From contig MWTC01000013.1 of the NCBI GenBank assembly GCA_002066995.1, forward strand, positions 62,001 to 126,000: a stretch of DNA of 64,000 nt, in the 5' to 3' direction. The stretch is from Sphingobacteriales bacterium UTBCD1. Its GTDB lineage: Bacteria > Bacteroidota > Bacteroidia > Chitinophagales > Chitinophagaceae. Shown here piece by piece: positions 1 to 7,818 of the stretch. Within the stretch, counting starts at the first letter, position 1; each line of letters starts with the position of its first letter. The position numbers and the translations under genes were made by a program. The notes below the pieces were generated by a model. That model worked only from the letters and a program-made list of their open reading frames with translations. It was not told the origin of the DNA and did no database searches.

Positions 1-395
1 TCCACGATCCATCCAAATTCGCCACGTATATAAATGTAGGTCCGGTTGCTGCCTACTGCATAAGAAGAAACGATCAATCCCTCGATAAGCAAATGCGGAA
101 TATGCTCCATCAGGTAGCGGTCTTTGAAAGTTCCGGGTTCACTTTCGTCTGCATTGCATACCAGGTAACGGGGGACACCTTCCGGTTTTGCCAGAAAGCC
201 CCATTTCATTCCTGTAGGAAATCCGGCACCGCCTCTTCCTCTCAGGCCGCTTTTCTTCACTTCATTGGTCACATCATCAGGACTCATTGTTTTCAATACT
301 TTCTCCACTGATGAATAACCGCCGTTCTCCCGGTACACATCATAACTGCGGATCCCTACGATCCCGACCTTATCCAATAAAAGTTTTCTGCCCAT
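1..395 (-). CDS. nuoF: NADH-quinone oxidoreductase subunit F, N-terminal part (partial)
   Basis: This is the N-terminal 131 residues of the FMN- and NADH-binding 51-kDa subunit of respiratory complex I, which oxidises NADH on the cytoplasmic arm; the rest lies beyond the window edge. Translation from the ATG at 395 gives the glycine-rich [13 protein letters not shown] segment near residue 52 and the [13 protein letters not shown] segment near residue 80, both hallmarks of the NADH/FMN pocket. It is the last visible gene of nuoABCDEF, about 30 bases after nuoE. The identification is secure; the 3' end is missing only because of the window boundary. Confidence 0.93.
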   Translation of the reverse strand, partial: MGRKLLLDKVGIVGIRSYDVYRENGGYSSVEKVLKTMSPDDVTNEVKKSGLRGRGGAGFPTGMKWGFLAKPEGVPRYLVCNADESEPGTFKDRYLMEHIPHLLIEGLIVSSYAVGSNRTYIYIRGEFGWIV

Positions 396-425
396 GTTCC
401 TTTCCCCGTTCGTTATTCTTCTTTT

Positions 426-926
426 TTAATTATTGATGGCGGCACTTCTTCTGCACTCCTCAATGATCTCATCTACTTTTTCTTTGGTCAGATGCTCTTT
501 AAAACCTTTTCCCATCTGCATCATGGGCGCATAGCCGCAGGCGCCCAGGCACTCTGCCGTTTTTAAAGTAAATAAACCATCGGGAGTGGTCTCTCCCGGC
601 TTTATTCCCAATCTTTCCCCGATATATTTTATGATGTCATCACTTCCTCTTGTAATGCAGGGGCCGGTCTGGCACACTTCAAAAACATATTTACCCACCG
701 GTTTCAGGTTGTACATGCTGTAAAAAGTGGCCACTTCATACACTTCGATCGTCAGAAGTCCAAGCAATGACGCCACATAATCCATCGTTTCGGGGCTGAG
801 CCATCCACCGAATTCCTGCTGTGCCAGATGTAAAACAGGAAGCAAAGCGCTTTTCTGCTTCCCTTCGGGATAGCGTGCAATGATCTTCTCAACCTGTTTT
901 AATTTCTCTTCAGAAAATTTTATCAT
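426..926 (-). CDS. nuoE: NADH-quinone oxidoreductase subunit E
   Basis: This is the 24-kDa thioredoxin-like subunit of complex I, which carries the N1a [2Fe-2S] cluster next to NuoF. With the ATG at 926 the cluster ligands are C85 and C90 (CQTGPC) and C126 and C130 (CLGAC), the expected four-cysteine pattern. An in-frame TTG at 944 would add six residues, but it lies at the edge of a heptamer repeat array, so the ATG is preferred. At 166 residues the length is normal. It sits between nuoD and nuoF in the usual order. Confidence 0.93.
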   Translation of the reverse strand: MIKFSEEKLKQVEKIIARYPEGKQKSALLPVLHLAQQEFGGWLSPETMDYVASLLGLLTIEVYEVATFYSMYNLKPVGKYVFEVCQTGPCITRGSDDIIKYIGERLGIKPGETTPDGLFTLKTAECLGACGYAPMMQMGKGFKEHLTKEKVDEIIEECRRSAAINN

Positions 927-940
927 ATCAATTTTAAAAG

Positions 941-968
941 TCAAAAATCAAAATGCAAAAATCAAAAG
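941..968. repeat. Heptamer repeat array between nuoD and nuoE
   Basis: Four consecutive seven-base units read TCAAAAA, TCAAAAT, GCAAAAA, TCAAAAG on the plus strand. The same TCAAAAR heptamer recurs between nuoB and nuoA (3456-3469) and inside ade (53521-53548). It occupies the intercistronic space in the complex I operon. The function is unknown. Confidence 0.6.
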
Positions 969-994
969 CATTATTGATTTTCTGTTTTTAATAT

Positions 995-2218
995 TTAAGC
1001 ATCCATTTCTCCCGCTATCAGGTTCAGGCTACTCATGGTAATGATCGCATCACTCAGCATACTTCCTTTGATCAGTTCTTCATAAGCCTGGTAATAAATA
1101 AAACAAGGCCTCCGGAAATGCAACCGGTAAGGCGTTCTGCCTCCGTCACTGATCAGATAGAATCCCAATTCCCCGTTTCCAGCTTCCACTGAATGATATA
1201 CTTCACCCACCGGCATATTGATCTCTCCCATGATGATTTTGAAATGCCAGATCATAGGTTCCATCCGGGTATATACCAGTTCTTTCGGCGGCAGATAGTA
1301 TTCAGGAGCATCCGCGTGATACACTTCTGCCTCTGCTCCTTTAAATTCCTGAACTTTTTGATATGCCTGCTCAATGATGCGGAGGCTTTGCCACATTTCC
1401 TGGTTGCGCACCAGCCAGCGGTCGTAATTATCTCCTGTTGTTCCCACCGGGATAGAAAAATCAAAATCCTCATAACTGCTGTAAGGAGCATGCACCCTCA
1501 CATCATAATCCACTCCCGCAGCACGAAGGTTAGGCCCGGTGAATCCGTAATTCAATGCTCTTTCTGCACTAATGGCTCCGGTTCCCATGGTGCGCTCCAT
1601 GAAAATGCGGTTGCGCTGAAAAAGGTTTTCAAATTCTTTCAATACTCCCGGATATTCTTTGAGAAATTTTTCCAGTTTCTGAAAGGCAATGTCATTGAAG
1701 TTTCGTTCAAACCCTCCTATTCTTCCGATGTTGGTGGTCAACCGTGCCCCGCAAACCTCTTCATAAATTTCATAGATCAGTTCCCGGTATTGCATCACAT
1801 ACAAAAAACCGGTGTAAGCTCCCGCATCCACACCAACGATAGAATTGCAAATAAGATGATCGGAAATTCTGGCCAGCTCCATAATGATCACACGCAGATA
1901 GTCCACACGTTTGGGAATTTTTAATCCCAAAAGTTTTTCGCAGGTCATGTGCCAGCCCATATTGTTGAGCGGAGGAGAACAGTAATTCAAACGGTCAGTC
2001 AGCGGAGTGATCTGGTATAACGTTCTCCGCTCTGCTATCTTTTCAAAGGCCCGGTGAATATAACCCACTGTCTGCTCGGCGGAAACAACTCGCTCACCGT
2101 CCAGCTCCAGGATATTCTGAAATACACCATGTGTAGCCGGATGCGTAGGCCCCAGGTTCAACGTAGTCGTTGTTTTTTCAATGCTTCCTTCCGGTAATTT
2201 TATATGTTGTTCCGTCAT
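995..2218 (-). CDS. nuoD: NADH-quinone oxidoreductase subunit D
   Basis: This is the 49-kDa subunit of complex I, which lines the quinone-binding cavity together with NuoB. The 407-residue product begins with the family signature NLGPTHPATHGVFQ near residue 22 and carries NYCSPPLNN and a C-terminus ending in LNLIAGEMDA (family form GEVDR). Length and motifs match stand-alone NuoD; it is not fused to NuoC as in enterobacteria, since nuoC is the separate gene upstream. The ATG at 2218 follows the nuoC stop by 60 bases that contain a small GC-rich hairpin. Confidence 0.95.
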   Translation of the reverse strand: MTEQHIKLPEGSIEKTTTTLNLGPTHPATHGVFQNILELDGERVVSAEQTVGYIHRAFEKIAERRTLYQITPLTDRLNYCSPPLNNMGWHMTCEKLLGLKIPKRVDYLRVIIMELARISDHLICNSIVGVDAGAYTGFLYVMQYRELIYEIYEEVCGARLTTNIGRIGGFERNFNDIAFQKLEKFLKEYPGVLKEFENLFQRNRIFMERTMGTGAISAERALNYGFTGPNLRAAGVDYDVRVHAPYSSYEDFDFSIPVGTTGDNYDRWLVRNQEMWQSLRIIEQAYQKVQEFKGAEAEVYHADAPEYYLPPKELVYTRMEPMIWHFKIIMGEINMPVGEVYHSVEAGNGELGFYLISDGGRTPYRLHFRRPCFIYYQAYEELIKGSMLSDAIITMSSLNLIAGEMDA

Positions 2219-2233
2219 GATTTCTTCAAACTA

Positions 2234-2250
2234 CTCCGCAATCAGCGGAG
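2234..2250 (-). other. Intercistronic hairpin between nuoC and nuoD
   Basis: CTCCGC (2234-2239) and GCGGAG (2245-2250) form a perfect six-base-pair stem with the five-base loop AATCA. No T-tract follows on the minus strand, so it is more likely an RNA processing or stability element than a terminator. The role is inferred only. Confidence 0.35.
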
Positions 2251-2278
2251 GCTTTAGAATATTTCGGTTAATAAAAAT

Positions 2279-2782
2279 TTATTCTCTCCCGAACATCTCA
2301 TCATCTTTATCAATTCTTGCCTGATCTTCCAACGGGTATTCTTTTCTCAACGGGAAATAATTCATTTCTTCCACATTCAATATCCTCTTCATATTCGGAT
2401 GTCCGGTAAATTTCACACCATAAAAATCATAGGTTTCCCTTTCCATCCAGTTGGCAGCAGAAAACAATCCTGTTGCCGTATAAACATCAGGCTTCTCTAT
2501 ATCCGTAAACACTTTGAAACGCACCCGGATATTATCCTGCATGTTGTGCAAATGATATACTACCGCTAATTCCCTCCCCTTCTGATCAGGGTAATGTACG
2601 GCACAGATATCGGTCAGAAAGCGGAACTTCAACCGCTCATCATCATATAAAAAATTAAGCACCTTTAGATTCATTTCTTTGGGCGCTTCAAAAGTGAGCA
2701 TTCCATAAGGCTCTCCGAAATTTGTAACCTGCTCCGCAAACTTTTCGACCAGTTTCTGTTTTACTATTTCGTTTGTCAACAT
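2279..2782 (-). CDS. nuoC: NADH-quinone oxidoreductase subunit C
   Basis: This is the 30-kDa subunit of the hydrophilic arm of complex I. The 167-residue protein carries the family block ANWMERETYDFYGVKFTGHPN near residues 111-131, followed by the conserved RKEYPLEDQ motif near residues 147-155. It starts at the ATG at 2782. It lies between nuoB and nuoD with a 60- to 70-base spacer on each side, somewhat long for an operon; the upstream spacer has heptamer-like sequence. Confidence 0.93.
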   Translation of the reverse strand: MLTNEIVKQKLVEKFAEQVTNFGEPYGMLTFEAPKEMNLKVLNFLYDDERLKFRFLTDICAVHYPDQKGRELAVVYHLHNMQDNIRVRFKVFTDIEKPDVYTATGLFSAANWMERETYDFYGVKFTGHPNMKRILNVEEMNYFPLRKEYPLEDQARIDKDDEMFGRE

Positions 2783-2786
2783 TTTT

Positions 2787-2852
2787 TAAATTGTTTGGTT
2801 GTTCGACGGTTTAACGGTCACCAAACTAACAATTAAACCATCATACCATCCT
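2787..2852. repeat. Degenerate heptamer-like sequence between nuoB and nuoC
   Basis: Read on the minus strand, this spacer divides into seven-base words such as TGGTTTA, ATTGTTA, GTTTGGT, GACCGTT, AAACCGT, CGAACAA and CCAAACA. The words are similar but not identical, so the array is degenerate. It is a weaker case than the arrays at 941-968 and 3456-3518, but lies in the same operon and the same kind of position. Confidence 0.35.
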
Positions 2853-2854
2853 GA

Positions 2855-3439
2855 CTATTGTATTCCATAACTTTCCAACAGCTCTTTATATCTTTCACTG
2901 TTTCTTCTTCTTAAACTTTCTTTTCCTACCAGGTCCTGTATTCTCATGAAGCCATCCAAAATAGCTTCGGGCCTTGGTGCACAACCGGGGACATATACAT
3001 CCACGGGAATGATCTGGTCTATGCCCTGCAATACACTGTAGGTATCAAATATTCCTCCGCTGCTGGCACAGGCGCCTACAGCAATAACCCATCTCGGTTC
3101 CGCCATCTGCAAATAAACCTGTTTTACCACGGGCCCCATTTTTTTGGCAATGGTCCCCATGATCATCAACAGGTCGCATTGGCGTGGAGAAAAGCCAACC
3201 CGCTCTGCGCCGAATCTTCCAAGATCGTAGTGAGCACCCATTGTTGCCATGAACTCGATACCGCAACAAGAAGTGGCAAACGGTAAAGGCCAGATAGAAT
3301 TTTTTCTTGCCAGACCGATCACTTTATCAAAAGAGGTGGCGAAGAAGCCTTCGCCCATATGGCCTTCAGGCATTTCCGCCATACTGATATCGGATTCCAG
3401 CGGTTTTACTTTTACATTGTATGATACAGGACGCGGCAT
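2855..3439 (-). CDS. nuoB: NADH-quinone oxidoreductase subunit B
   Basis: This is the complex I subunit that carries the terminal [4Fe-4S] cluster N2 and passes electrons to quinone. Counting from the ATG at 3439, the ligands are C58 and C59 (SCCGIE), C124 (GACASSGG) and C153 (PGCAPRPEAI), the expected set. A TTG at 3466 would add nine residues read from the adjoining heptamer array, so the ATG is preferred. The 194-residue length is normal. It lies between nuoA and nuoC. Confidence 0.95.
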   Translation of the reverse strand: MPRPVSYNVKVKPLESDISMAEMPEGHMGEGFFATSFDKVIGLARKNSIWPLPFATSCCGIEFMATMGAHYDLGRFGAERVGFSPRQCDLLMIMGTIAKKMGPVVKQVYLQMAEPRWVIAVGACASSGGIFDTYSVLQGIDQIIPVDVYVPGCAPRPEAILDGFMRIQDLVGKESLRRRNSERYKELLESYGIQ

Positions 3440-3455
3440 AAAAAAAAGTTTAAAG

Positions 3456-3518
3456 TCAAAATTCAAAAGCCATTACCATTTTTCATTTTCACTTTTGAAT
3501 TTTTAATTTTTAATTTGT
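3456..3518. repeat. Heptamer repeat array between nuoA and nuoB
   Basis: Seven-base words run in register on the plus strand: TCAAAAT, TCAAAAG, CCATTAC, CATTTTT, CATTTTC, ACTTTTG, AATTTTT, AATTTTT and AATTTGT. The last word ends on the first base of the nuoA stop codon, so the array fills almost the whole spacer. The first two words match the TCAAAAR units at 941-968 and inside ade. Confidence 0.55.
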
Positions 3519-3928
3519 CACTCTTCCCACTTTAAGGCTCCTTTTTTAATGATGTAGATAAATCCGCAAAGGAAAAAACCTACAAAAAGAAGCACGGCCC
3601 AAAAACCACTCCATCCCAGGCCTTTAAAATTCACGGCATAGGGATAAAAGAATATCACTTCCACATCAAACAATACAAATAATATGGCTACCAGGAAATA
3701 TTTTATAGCTACAGGCTGACGGGCATCGCCATGGCTTTCAATTCCGCTGGTAAAACTCTGGAGTTTATCTGCCGTTTTTCTTTTCGGTCCTAAAAGATGT
3801 GTGACCAGCATCAGGAAAGCCACTAAACCTGCTGCACATACGATCTGAATTCCTATGGGCAGATAACTGGCTATATCATTAACATCCATAACCTTTTTTG
3901 ATAATTCTTCCTGAAGAAGGTAAATCAT
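3518..3928 (-). CDS. nuoA: NADH-quinone oxidoreductase subunit A
   Basis: This is a small membrane subunit of complex I with three predicted helices, near residues 25-47, 75-95 and 103-128. The motif YFLVAILFVLFDVEVIFFYP is the NuoA signature around the loop that helps shape the quinone site. It is 136 residues from the ATG at 3928; an ATG at 3889 would give a shorter N-terminus closer to many homologues, so the start is uncertain. It is the first gene of the nuo operon; I found no clear TTTG/TAnnTTTG promoter in front of it, and the upstream TPR gene is closed off by a terminator. Confidence 0.93.
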   Translation of the reverse strand: MIYLLQEELSKKVMDVNDIASYLPIGIQIVCAAGLVAFLMLVTHLLGPKRKTADKLQSFTSGIESHGDARQPVAIKYFLVAILFVLFDVEVIFFYPYAVNFKGLGWSGFWAVLLFVGFFLCGFIYIIKKGALKWEE

Positions 3929-4013
3929 AAGCCCTTTTAAATGAGTTGCGAAATTAAGGCGACCTCTTCAAATTACCGAAGAAATTATATCCTGAATCTT
4001 CTGATAATAATCA

Positions 4014-4046
4014 TAAAAAAATTCTTCAGGATAAGCCCTGAAGAAT
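4014..4046 (-). terminator. Rho-independent terminator after the TPR gene
   Basis: A perfect ten-base-pair inverted repeat (ATTCTTCAGG at 4021-4030, CCTGAAGAAT at 4037-4046, six-base loop) is followed on the minus strand by a T-run at 4020-4014. It ends the 7024-4078 transcript and separates it from the nuo operon. Confidence 0.85.
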
Positions 4047-4077
4047 TCCGGTAATGATCTATTTATAAAATCAATAA

Positions 4078-5802
4078 TTAACGTTGTTCTTTCCCTGTCG
4101 CCGGCCGGTTGGAAACATTACCTCCGCTTGGATTTTTTTGATTAGGCGGTTGTTTTTTCAATGAATTTTCCAACTGGGTCTTTATATCGTTCAGGTTAGC
4201 ATTGGAAGGATCTACCAACAGCATCTTGTTAATATAATCCAATGCTTTGGCAGCATCTTTTGCATCATTGGCGTAATAAGTAGCCAGGAATCCTGCGCTG
4301 TTCAGGTATTGACTTTTATACTTAGCCGTATCTTTCTGGGCAAACTCAAAAAGTTTTATGGCATCAGGTACAGCGATACTGTCCTTTTTAGTAGAATCGA
4401 TTACCCGGCTGTTATTCCAGGCCATTTCATACCCATAAACTTCATCAGGGAATTTATTCTGCACTTTTAAAAATACATTTCTCGATGTATCATACATACC
4501 GGCCAAATAATAAGAAAGTCCCACGCTGAACATATCAAAAAGTGATGGATTGGGTTTTAAATCCACTATCATTTGTTCCATCCTGGCTTCCTGTACATAT
4601 AACTTTTTACTTTTAAACAGGGCAGCTCCTTTTTTCAGCAGATCAATTTTACTCTGCAACAAGGTATCTGCATTAACGGCATCCTGAAATGTTTTGACAA
4701 CTTCGTTCGGATTTACTCCCGGTGTTCCTGAATAGATATCAGCTTTTAAAAGATAATCAGGGGGCACGAGCTTTTCTTTATCTTCTTTTGAAAAATACTG
4801 ATCAATGTACGTTTTAGCCTGTGCTGTATCACCTTCCCCGACATACGAATAAGCCAATAATTTATAAGTGCGGGGTTTGGTCTGATCACCTGCTTTACTA
4901 ATAATGCCTTTGGCAACATTGATGGCTTCAGCAAAATTTTTCTGCGCCCATAATGTCTGCGCTCTCAGGTATTCGTTCTGCACATCAGGATCGGTATTGG
5001 CTATAAATTTTTTTGCGTAATCATCCGCTTTGGTAAAATCAATTTTACCGGTAGCCGGGTCAACCCTTAAGAGGTAATAATAATACAAGTCATAATATGC
5101 AGGACCAAAGCCGGGATCTTTTGCTACGGCCAGATCCAGGTTTTCTGTAAATAATTCCCAGTTTTGCTGGGTTTCAAATAATTTGGCGATACGATAATAT
5201 GCAATGGCAAAATTAGGATCTACGGCAAGGGCTTGTTTATAGTTTTGATATGCTTTTCCTCCATTTTCACCAGGTCTGGCTTTCCGGTATGCATTTCCAA
5301 GATTCAGAAATATATCAGGATTTTTTGGATCTCTCTTTGATGCTGTTTCCAGTTTATCAATAGCATAAGCAAGATCTCCGGCTTTTGCATCTATGTTTGC
5401 ACGGCCAATTGCATTCAGTATATCCGGGTCATCACCTTTTTTTGTACGGGTCATAGTAATCGCAGCTTCAAACCGCTGGCGGGCATCTGTTGGCTTATTC
5501 TCCAATAACTCTACATGTCCCATTCCAACGATCAATAAAGGAGCATTGGCACTGGCAGCCAAAGCCTTTTCATATAATTGCCGGGCTGCAGGTACATTGT
5601 TCATGGCAATGAAAGTCTGCCCAAGCCAGTAAGTAGCCTCAATATTATTAGGGTTTACATCCAGTAATTTTTCAAAAACACTCTTGGCACTTTGATACCT
5701 TTCTTCATAAATGAAATTGATACCGTTCTGTATTGTCTGAGCCTTTAAAGTACCGGCAAAAAACACTACTACACTTAAACAGGTAATTAGAATTTTCTTC
5801 AT
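4078..5802 (-). CDS. Secreted tetratricopeptide repeat protein
   Basis: The 574-residue protein begins with a signal peptide (two lysines, then a hydrophobic stretch, ending near LKAQT) and is made of TPR-like helical pairs through most of its length, for example the YWLGQTFIAMNNVPAARQLY and NIFLNLGNAYRKA-type units. Such repeats act as protein-binding scaffolds, here probably in the periplasm. The C-terminus ends in a low-complexity tail rich in Pro, Asn and Lys. It lies 44 bases after a PstS-like lipoprotein gene and is last in that transcription unit. In many Bacteroidota such a pair follows TonB/ExbBD genes, but none are visible here. Specific partners are unknown. Confidence 0.8.
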   Translation of the reverse strand: MKKILITCLSVVVFFAGTLKAQTIQNGINFIYEERYQSAKSVFEKLLDVNPNNIEATYWLGQTFIAMNNVPAARQLYEKALAASANAPLLIVGMGHVELLENKPTDARQRFEAAITMTRTKKGDDPDILNAIGRANIDAKAGDLAYAIDKLETASKRDPKNPDIFLNLGNAYRKARPGENGGKAYQNYKQALAVDPNFAIAYYRIAKLFETQQNWELFTENLDLAVAKDPGFGPAYYDLYYYYLLRVDPATGKIDFTKADDYAKKFIANTDPDVQNEYLRAQTLWAQKNFAEAINVAKGIISKAGDQTKPRTYKLLAYSYVGEGDTAQAKTYIDQYFSKEDKEKLVPPDYLLKADIYSGTPGVNPNEVVKTFQDAVNADTLLQSKIDLLKKGAALFKSKKLYVQEARMEQMIVDLKPNPSLFDMFSVGLSYYLAGMYDTSRNVFLKVQNKFPDEVYGYEMAWNNSRVIDSTKKDSIAVPDAIKLFEFAQKDTAKYKSQYLNSAGFLATYYANDAKDAAKALDYINKMLLVDPSNANLNDIKTQLENSLKKQPPNQKNPSGGNVSNRPATGKEQR

Positions 5803-5846
5803 TTTTCTATTCGGGGTTTTAAAAGGTGTAAATATAGTTGTTTTGT

Positions 5847-6788
5847 TTACTCATTCAAACGAATCGGGCGAATCCTGAAATCTTGCTGCGCCGGAACAAG
5901 ATAAGCCCGTTTGAATATCAATTGACCTTTCTCTCCACTTAAAAAATTCGCAAAACCATGCCCAAGCCCTTTATAATTTTCTTTTAAGATATATGTAACA
6001 TCCCGGATCATCGGGTAACGATGCAGGAATATATTTGCCTGTACCGGCAAAACGTAATTCCCCGGGATATCCATGCTCTCGAGCTGAGCCATTTTTACTC
6101 TTTTTAAAAAACTGACCTGCATTGTATCATCACGATCTCCTACCCAACTGACGCCGATAAAGCCAATTGCGTTGGCATTCTTAGAAATATATTCTATAAC
6201 ACCGGGGCTTGATTTTGCTGCCATCGCTTTGGTTGTCAGGGGCTGGCCACGCAAAACCGAATCAATAATAAATCTAATAGTGCTGGTTTCTTTTGTATTG
6301 TCAAATACGGGTACAATGTCTTTTTTATAGGTACCGGTCAAAATTTGCCTGATTTCATTCATCGTAAAAAGAGAATCAGGTGACCTCGGATTGACAACGA
6401 CAGCTATTGCATCATAGGCTACCACCATTTTTTCCGGTGCTACTTTCATAGAGTCAACCATGAAATTTTCTTCCTGCTTGGAGTAGCCCCGGGTGGCAAT
6501 GATCATGCGAACACTGTCCACAGCCATATCTTTTAAACACTCTGCTTCCGGCTTATATGTGACAATAATCCGGGTACCGGGGTGTTGTGATTCATAAACC
6601 TGTACTTCGGAATCAATAATCGGCTTGAACGATTCATCTGCGCTGACATAAATTGTACCTCTGTCGGGGGTGTCTTTCAGCTTTGCCTCTTGTTCATCAT
6701 ACGATTCGCATCCTGCCAGCATTATTTGCAGCAGGAATACCAGTGAGAAAAAAAATGCTGTATGTGTACGCACCACTAACTTTTTCAT
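5847..6788 (-). CDS. PstS-like phosphate-binding lipoprotein
   Basis: This is a PstS-type periplasmic substrate-binding protein. It starts with MKKLVV, a hydrophobic core and the lipobox LAGC, so the mature N-terminus should be a lipidated cysteine near residue 27. The fold signature includes GTIYVSADESFKPIIDSEV and the central YDAIAVVVNPRSPDSLFTMNEI segment typical of the PstS-like family. The start at 6788 overlaps the stop of the upstream small gene as ATGA, suggesting translational coupling; longer in-frame starts up to 6845 lie within that gene and are rejected. No Pst permease genes are adjacent, so phosphate transport is not established; a sensory or envelope role is possible. Confidence 0.8.
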   Translation of the reverse strand: MKKLVVRTHTAFFFSLVFLLQIMLAGCESYDEQEAKLKDTPDRGTIYVSADESFKPIIDSEVQVYESQHPGTRIIVTYKPEAECLKDMAVDSVRMIIATRGYSKQEENFMVDSMKVAPEKMVVAYDAIAVVVNPRSPDSLFTMNEIRQILTGTYKKDIVPVFDNTKETSTIRFIIDSVLRGQPLTTKAMAAKSSPGVIEYISKNANAIGFIGVSWVGDRDDTMQVSFLKRVKMAQLESMDIPGNYVLPVQANIFLHRYPMIRDVTYILKENYKGLGHGFANFLSGEKGQLIFKRAYLVPAQQDFRIRPIRLNE

Positions 6789-7024
6789 CTGAAATAATTT
6801 TTTTTGTACCCACGATAAATGCGCCATGCTGCATATGCCACACACATCCCGCCGAAAACTTTTTCAAATCCTGTATTGAGCTTATCCCCGATAGGAATGT
6901 TCAGTTTATCCCCAAAAAGAAAAAATATACCTGCAAGTAAAAAAATAATACCCATACCATAATCCAGCAGGCTTTTCATCAGTATGATCTGCTTTCTTTT
7001 TTTCTTTTCGTAATCTTCAAACAT
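6785..7024 (-). CDS. Small two-helix membrane protein
   Basis: The product is 79 residues from the ATG at 7024 (a TTG at 7048 would add eight). A charged, lysine-rich N-terminus (FEDYEKKKRKQ) precedes two hydrophobic helices, one around DYGMGIIFLLAGIFFLF and one around GGMCVAYAAWRIY. Its stop codon overlaps the start of the PstS-like gene as ATGA, so the two are probably co-translated. Genes of this kind sit next to the PstS-like/TPR pair in other Bacteroidota as far as I recall; no function is known to me. Confidence 0.7.
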   Translation of the reverse strand: MFEDYEKKKRKQIILMKSLLDYGMGIIFLLAGIFFLFGDKLNIPIGDKLNTGFEKVFGGMCVAYAAWRIYRGYKKNYFR

Positions 7025-7265
7025 TTCTATTTTTTTCAAGCGTGGCAATTTATAACATTTTACTGATTATTGCCGGGCTGAAATATAATTGCCTGCTCTT
7101 ATTTTGTAATTGGCAAAAAACAATTTTACTCAGACGGGCAGATGCTGTCTCGTTATCATTAATAATTAAACCATTTGACAATAAGATGCAGGCCGTTCCT
7201 GTTTCCACAGGGACAGATCTGATAACAATTAATTTCTTTTAATAACCATTAATTCTCTAATTTAT

Positions 7266-7769
7266 ATGACCTTTACCGGCATGAAATTTCTGATGGTCTG
7301 TCTCGGTAATATTTGCAGAAGCCCTTTAGCTGAGGGCATATTACAATTTAAAGCCCGGCAGGCCGGGCTCAACTGGCAGGTGGAAAGTGCGGCTACGGGT
7401 TCCTGGGAGATCGGGAAACCGCCGCATCCGCTCAGCCGGAAAGTGGCAGCCCAGAACGGTATCGATATCAGTATGCAGCGATGCCGCCAGTTTCAGAAAG
7501 AGGATATGCTGTATTTTGATTTCATCTACGTCATGGACGATACCAACTATGAGGATGTGAAAGCTATGAGCCGGGAATTGTGGGACGAATCGAAGGTTGA
7601 CCTGCTGCTGAATGAATTATATCCAGGAGAAAACAGAAGCGTACCTGATCCTTATTTTGGTGCTGAAAGGGATTATTACAGGGTTTTCGATCTGTTAGAT
7701 CAGGCTTGTAATAAAGTGATCGAAAGATATTTAATAAATAAAAACGATAACAGTGAAGATCATTTTTAA
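7266..7769 (+). CDS. Low-molecular-weight protein-tyrosine phosphatase
   Basis: This is a cytosolic LMW-PTP that removes phosphate from protein tyrosines, and perhaps arginines, through a phosphocysteine intermediate. The P-loop CLGNICRS (the C-x5-R form) lies near residue 12 and the general-acid motif DPYFG lies near residue 132. The 167-residue length is normal. The ATG at 7266 is used; an ATG at 7281 would place the family's usual MKFLMVCLGN at the N-terminus and is an equally good start. The gene stands alone in front of hisS, with no capsule or kinase genes nearby to indicate a partner. Confidence 0.88.
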   Translation: MTFTGMKFLMVCLGNICRSPLAEGILQFKARQAGLNWQVESAATGSWEIGKPPHPLSRKVAAQNGIDISMQRCRQFQKEDMLYFDFIYVMDDTNYEDVKAMSRELWDESKVDLLLNELYPGENRSVPDPYFGAERDYYRVFDLLDQACNKVIERYLINKNDNSEDHF

Positions 7770-7818
7770 AATCAGGTGTTCTTTTCAGATTTCTGAATGA
7801 TCTGACCATTTAACTATC

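Noticed and set aside
1193-1924. Long antisense ORF opposite nuoD (243 codons)
   Set aside because: A shadow of the nuoD coding frame; the product has no recognisable domain or membrane pattern.
2802-2812. TTCGAC-containing segments as possible tRNA T-loops
   Set aside because: No cloverleaf or acceptor stem can be built around them; they belong to heptamer-like spacers.
7049-7265. ORF of 66 codons in the gap before the phosphatase gene
   Set aside because: Antisense to the start of the small membrane gene, with no conserved features; the gap is probably a divergent promoter region.
7352-7369. GC-rich palindrome AGCCCGGCAGGCCGGGCT inside the phosphatase gene
   Set aside because: It encodes residues (ARQAGL) that fit the family at normal length, so it is not an inserted element like those in ade and dinB.
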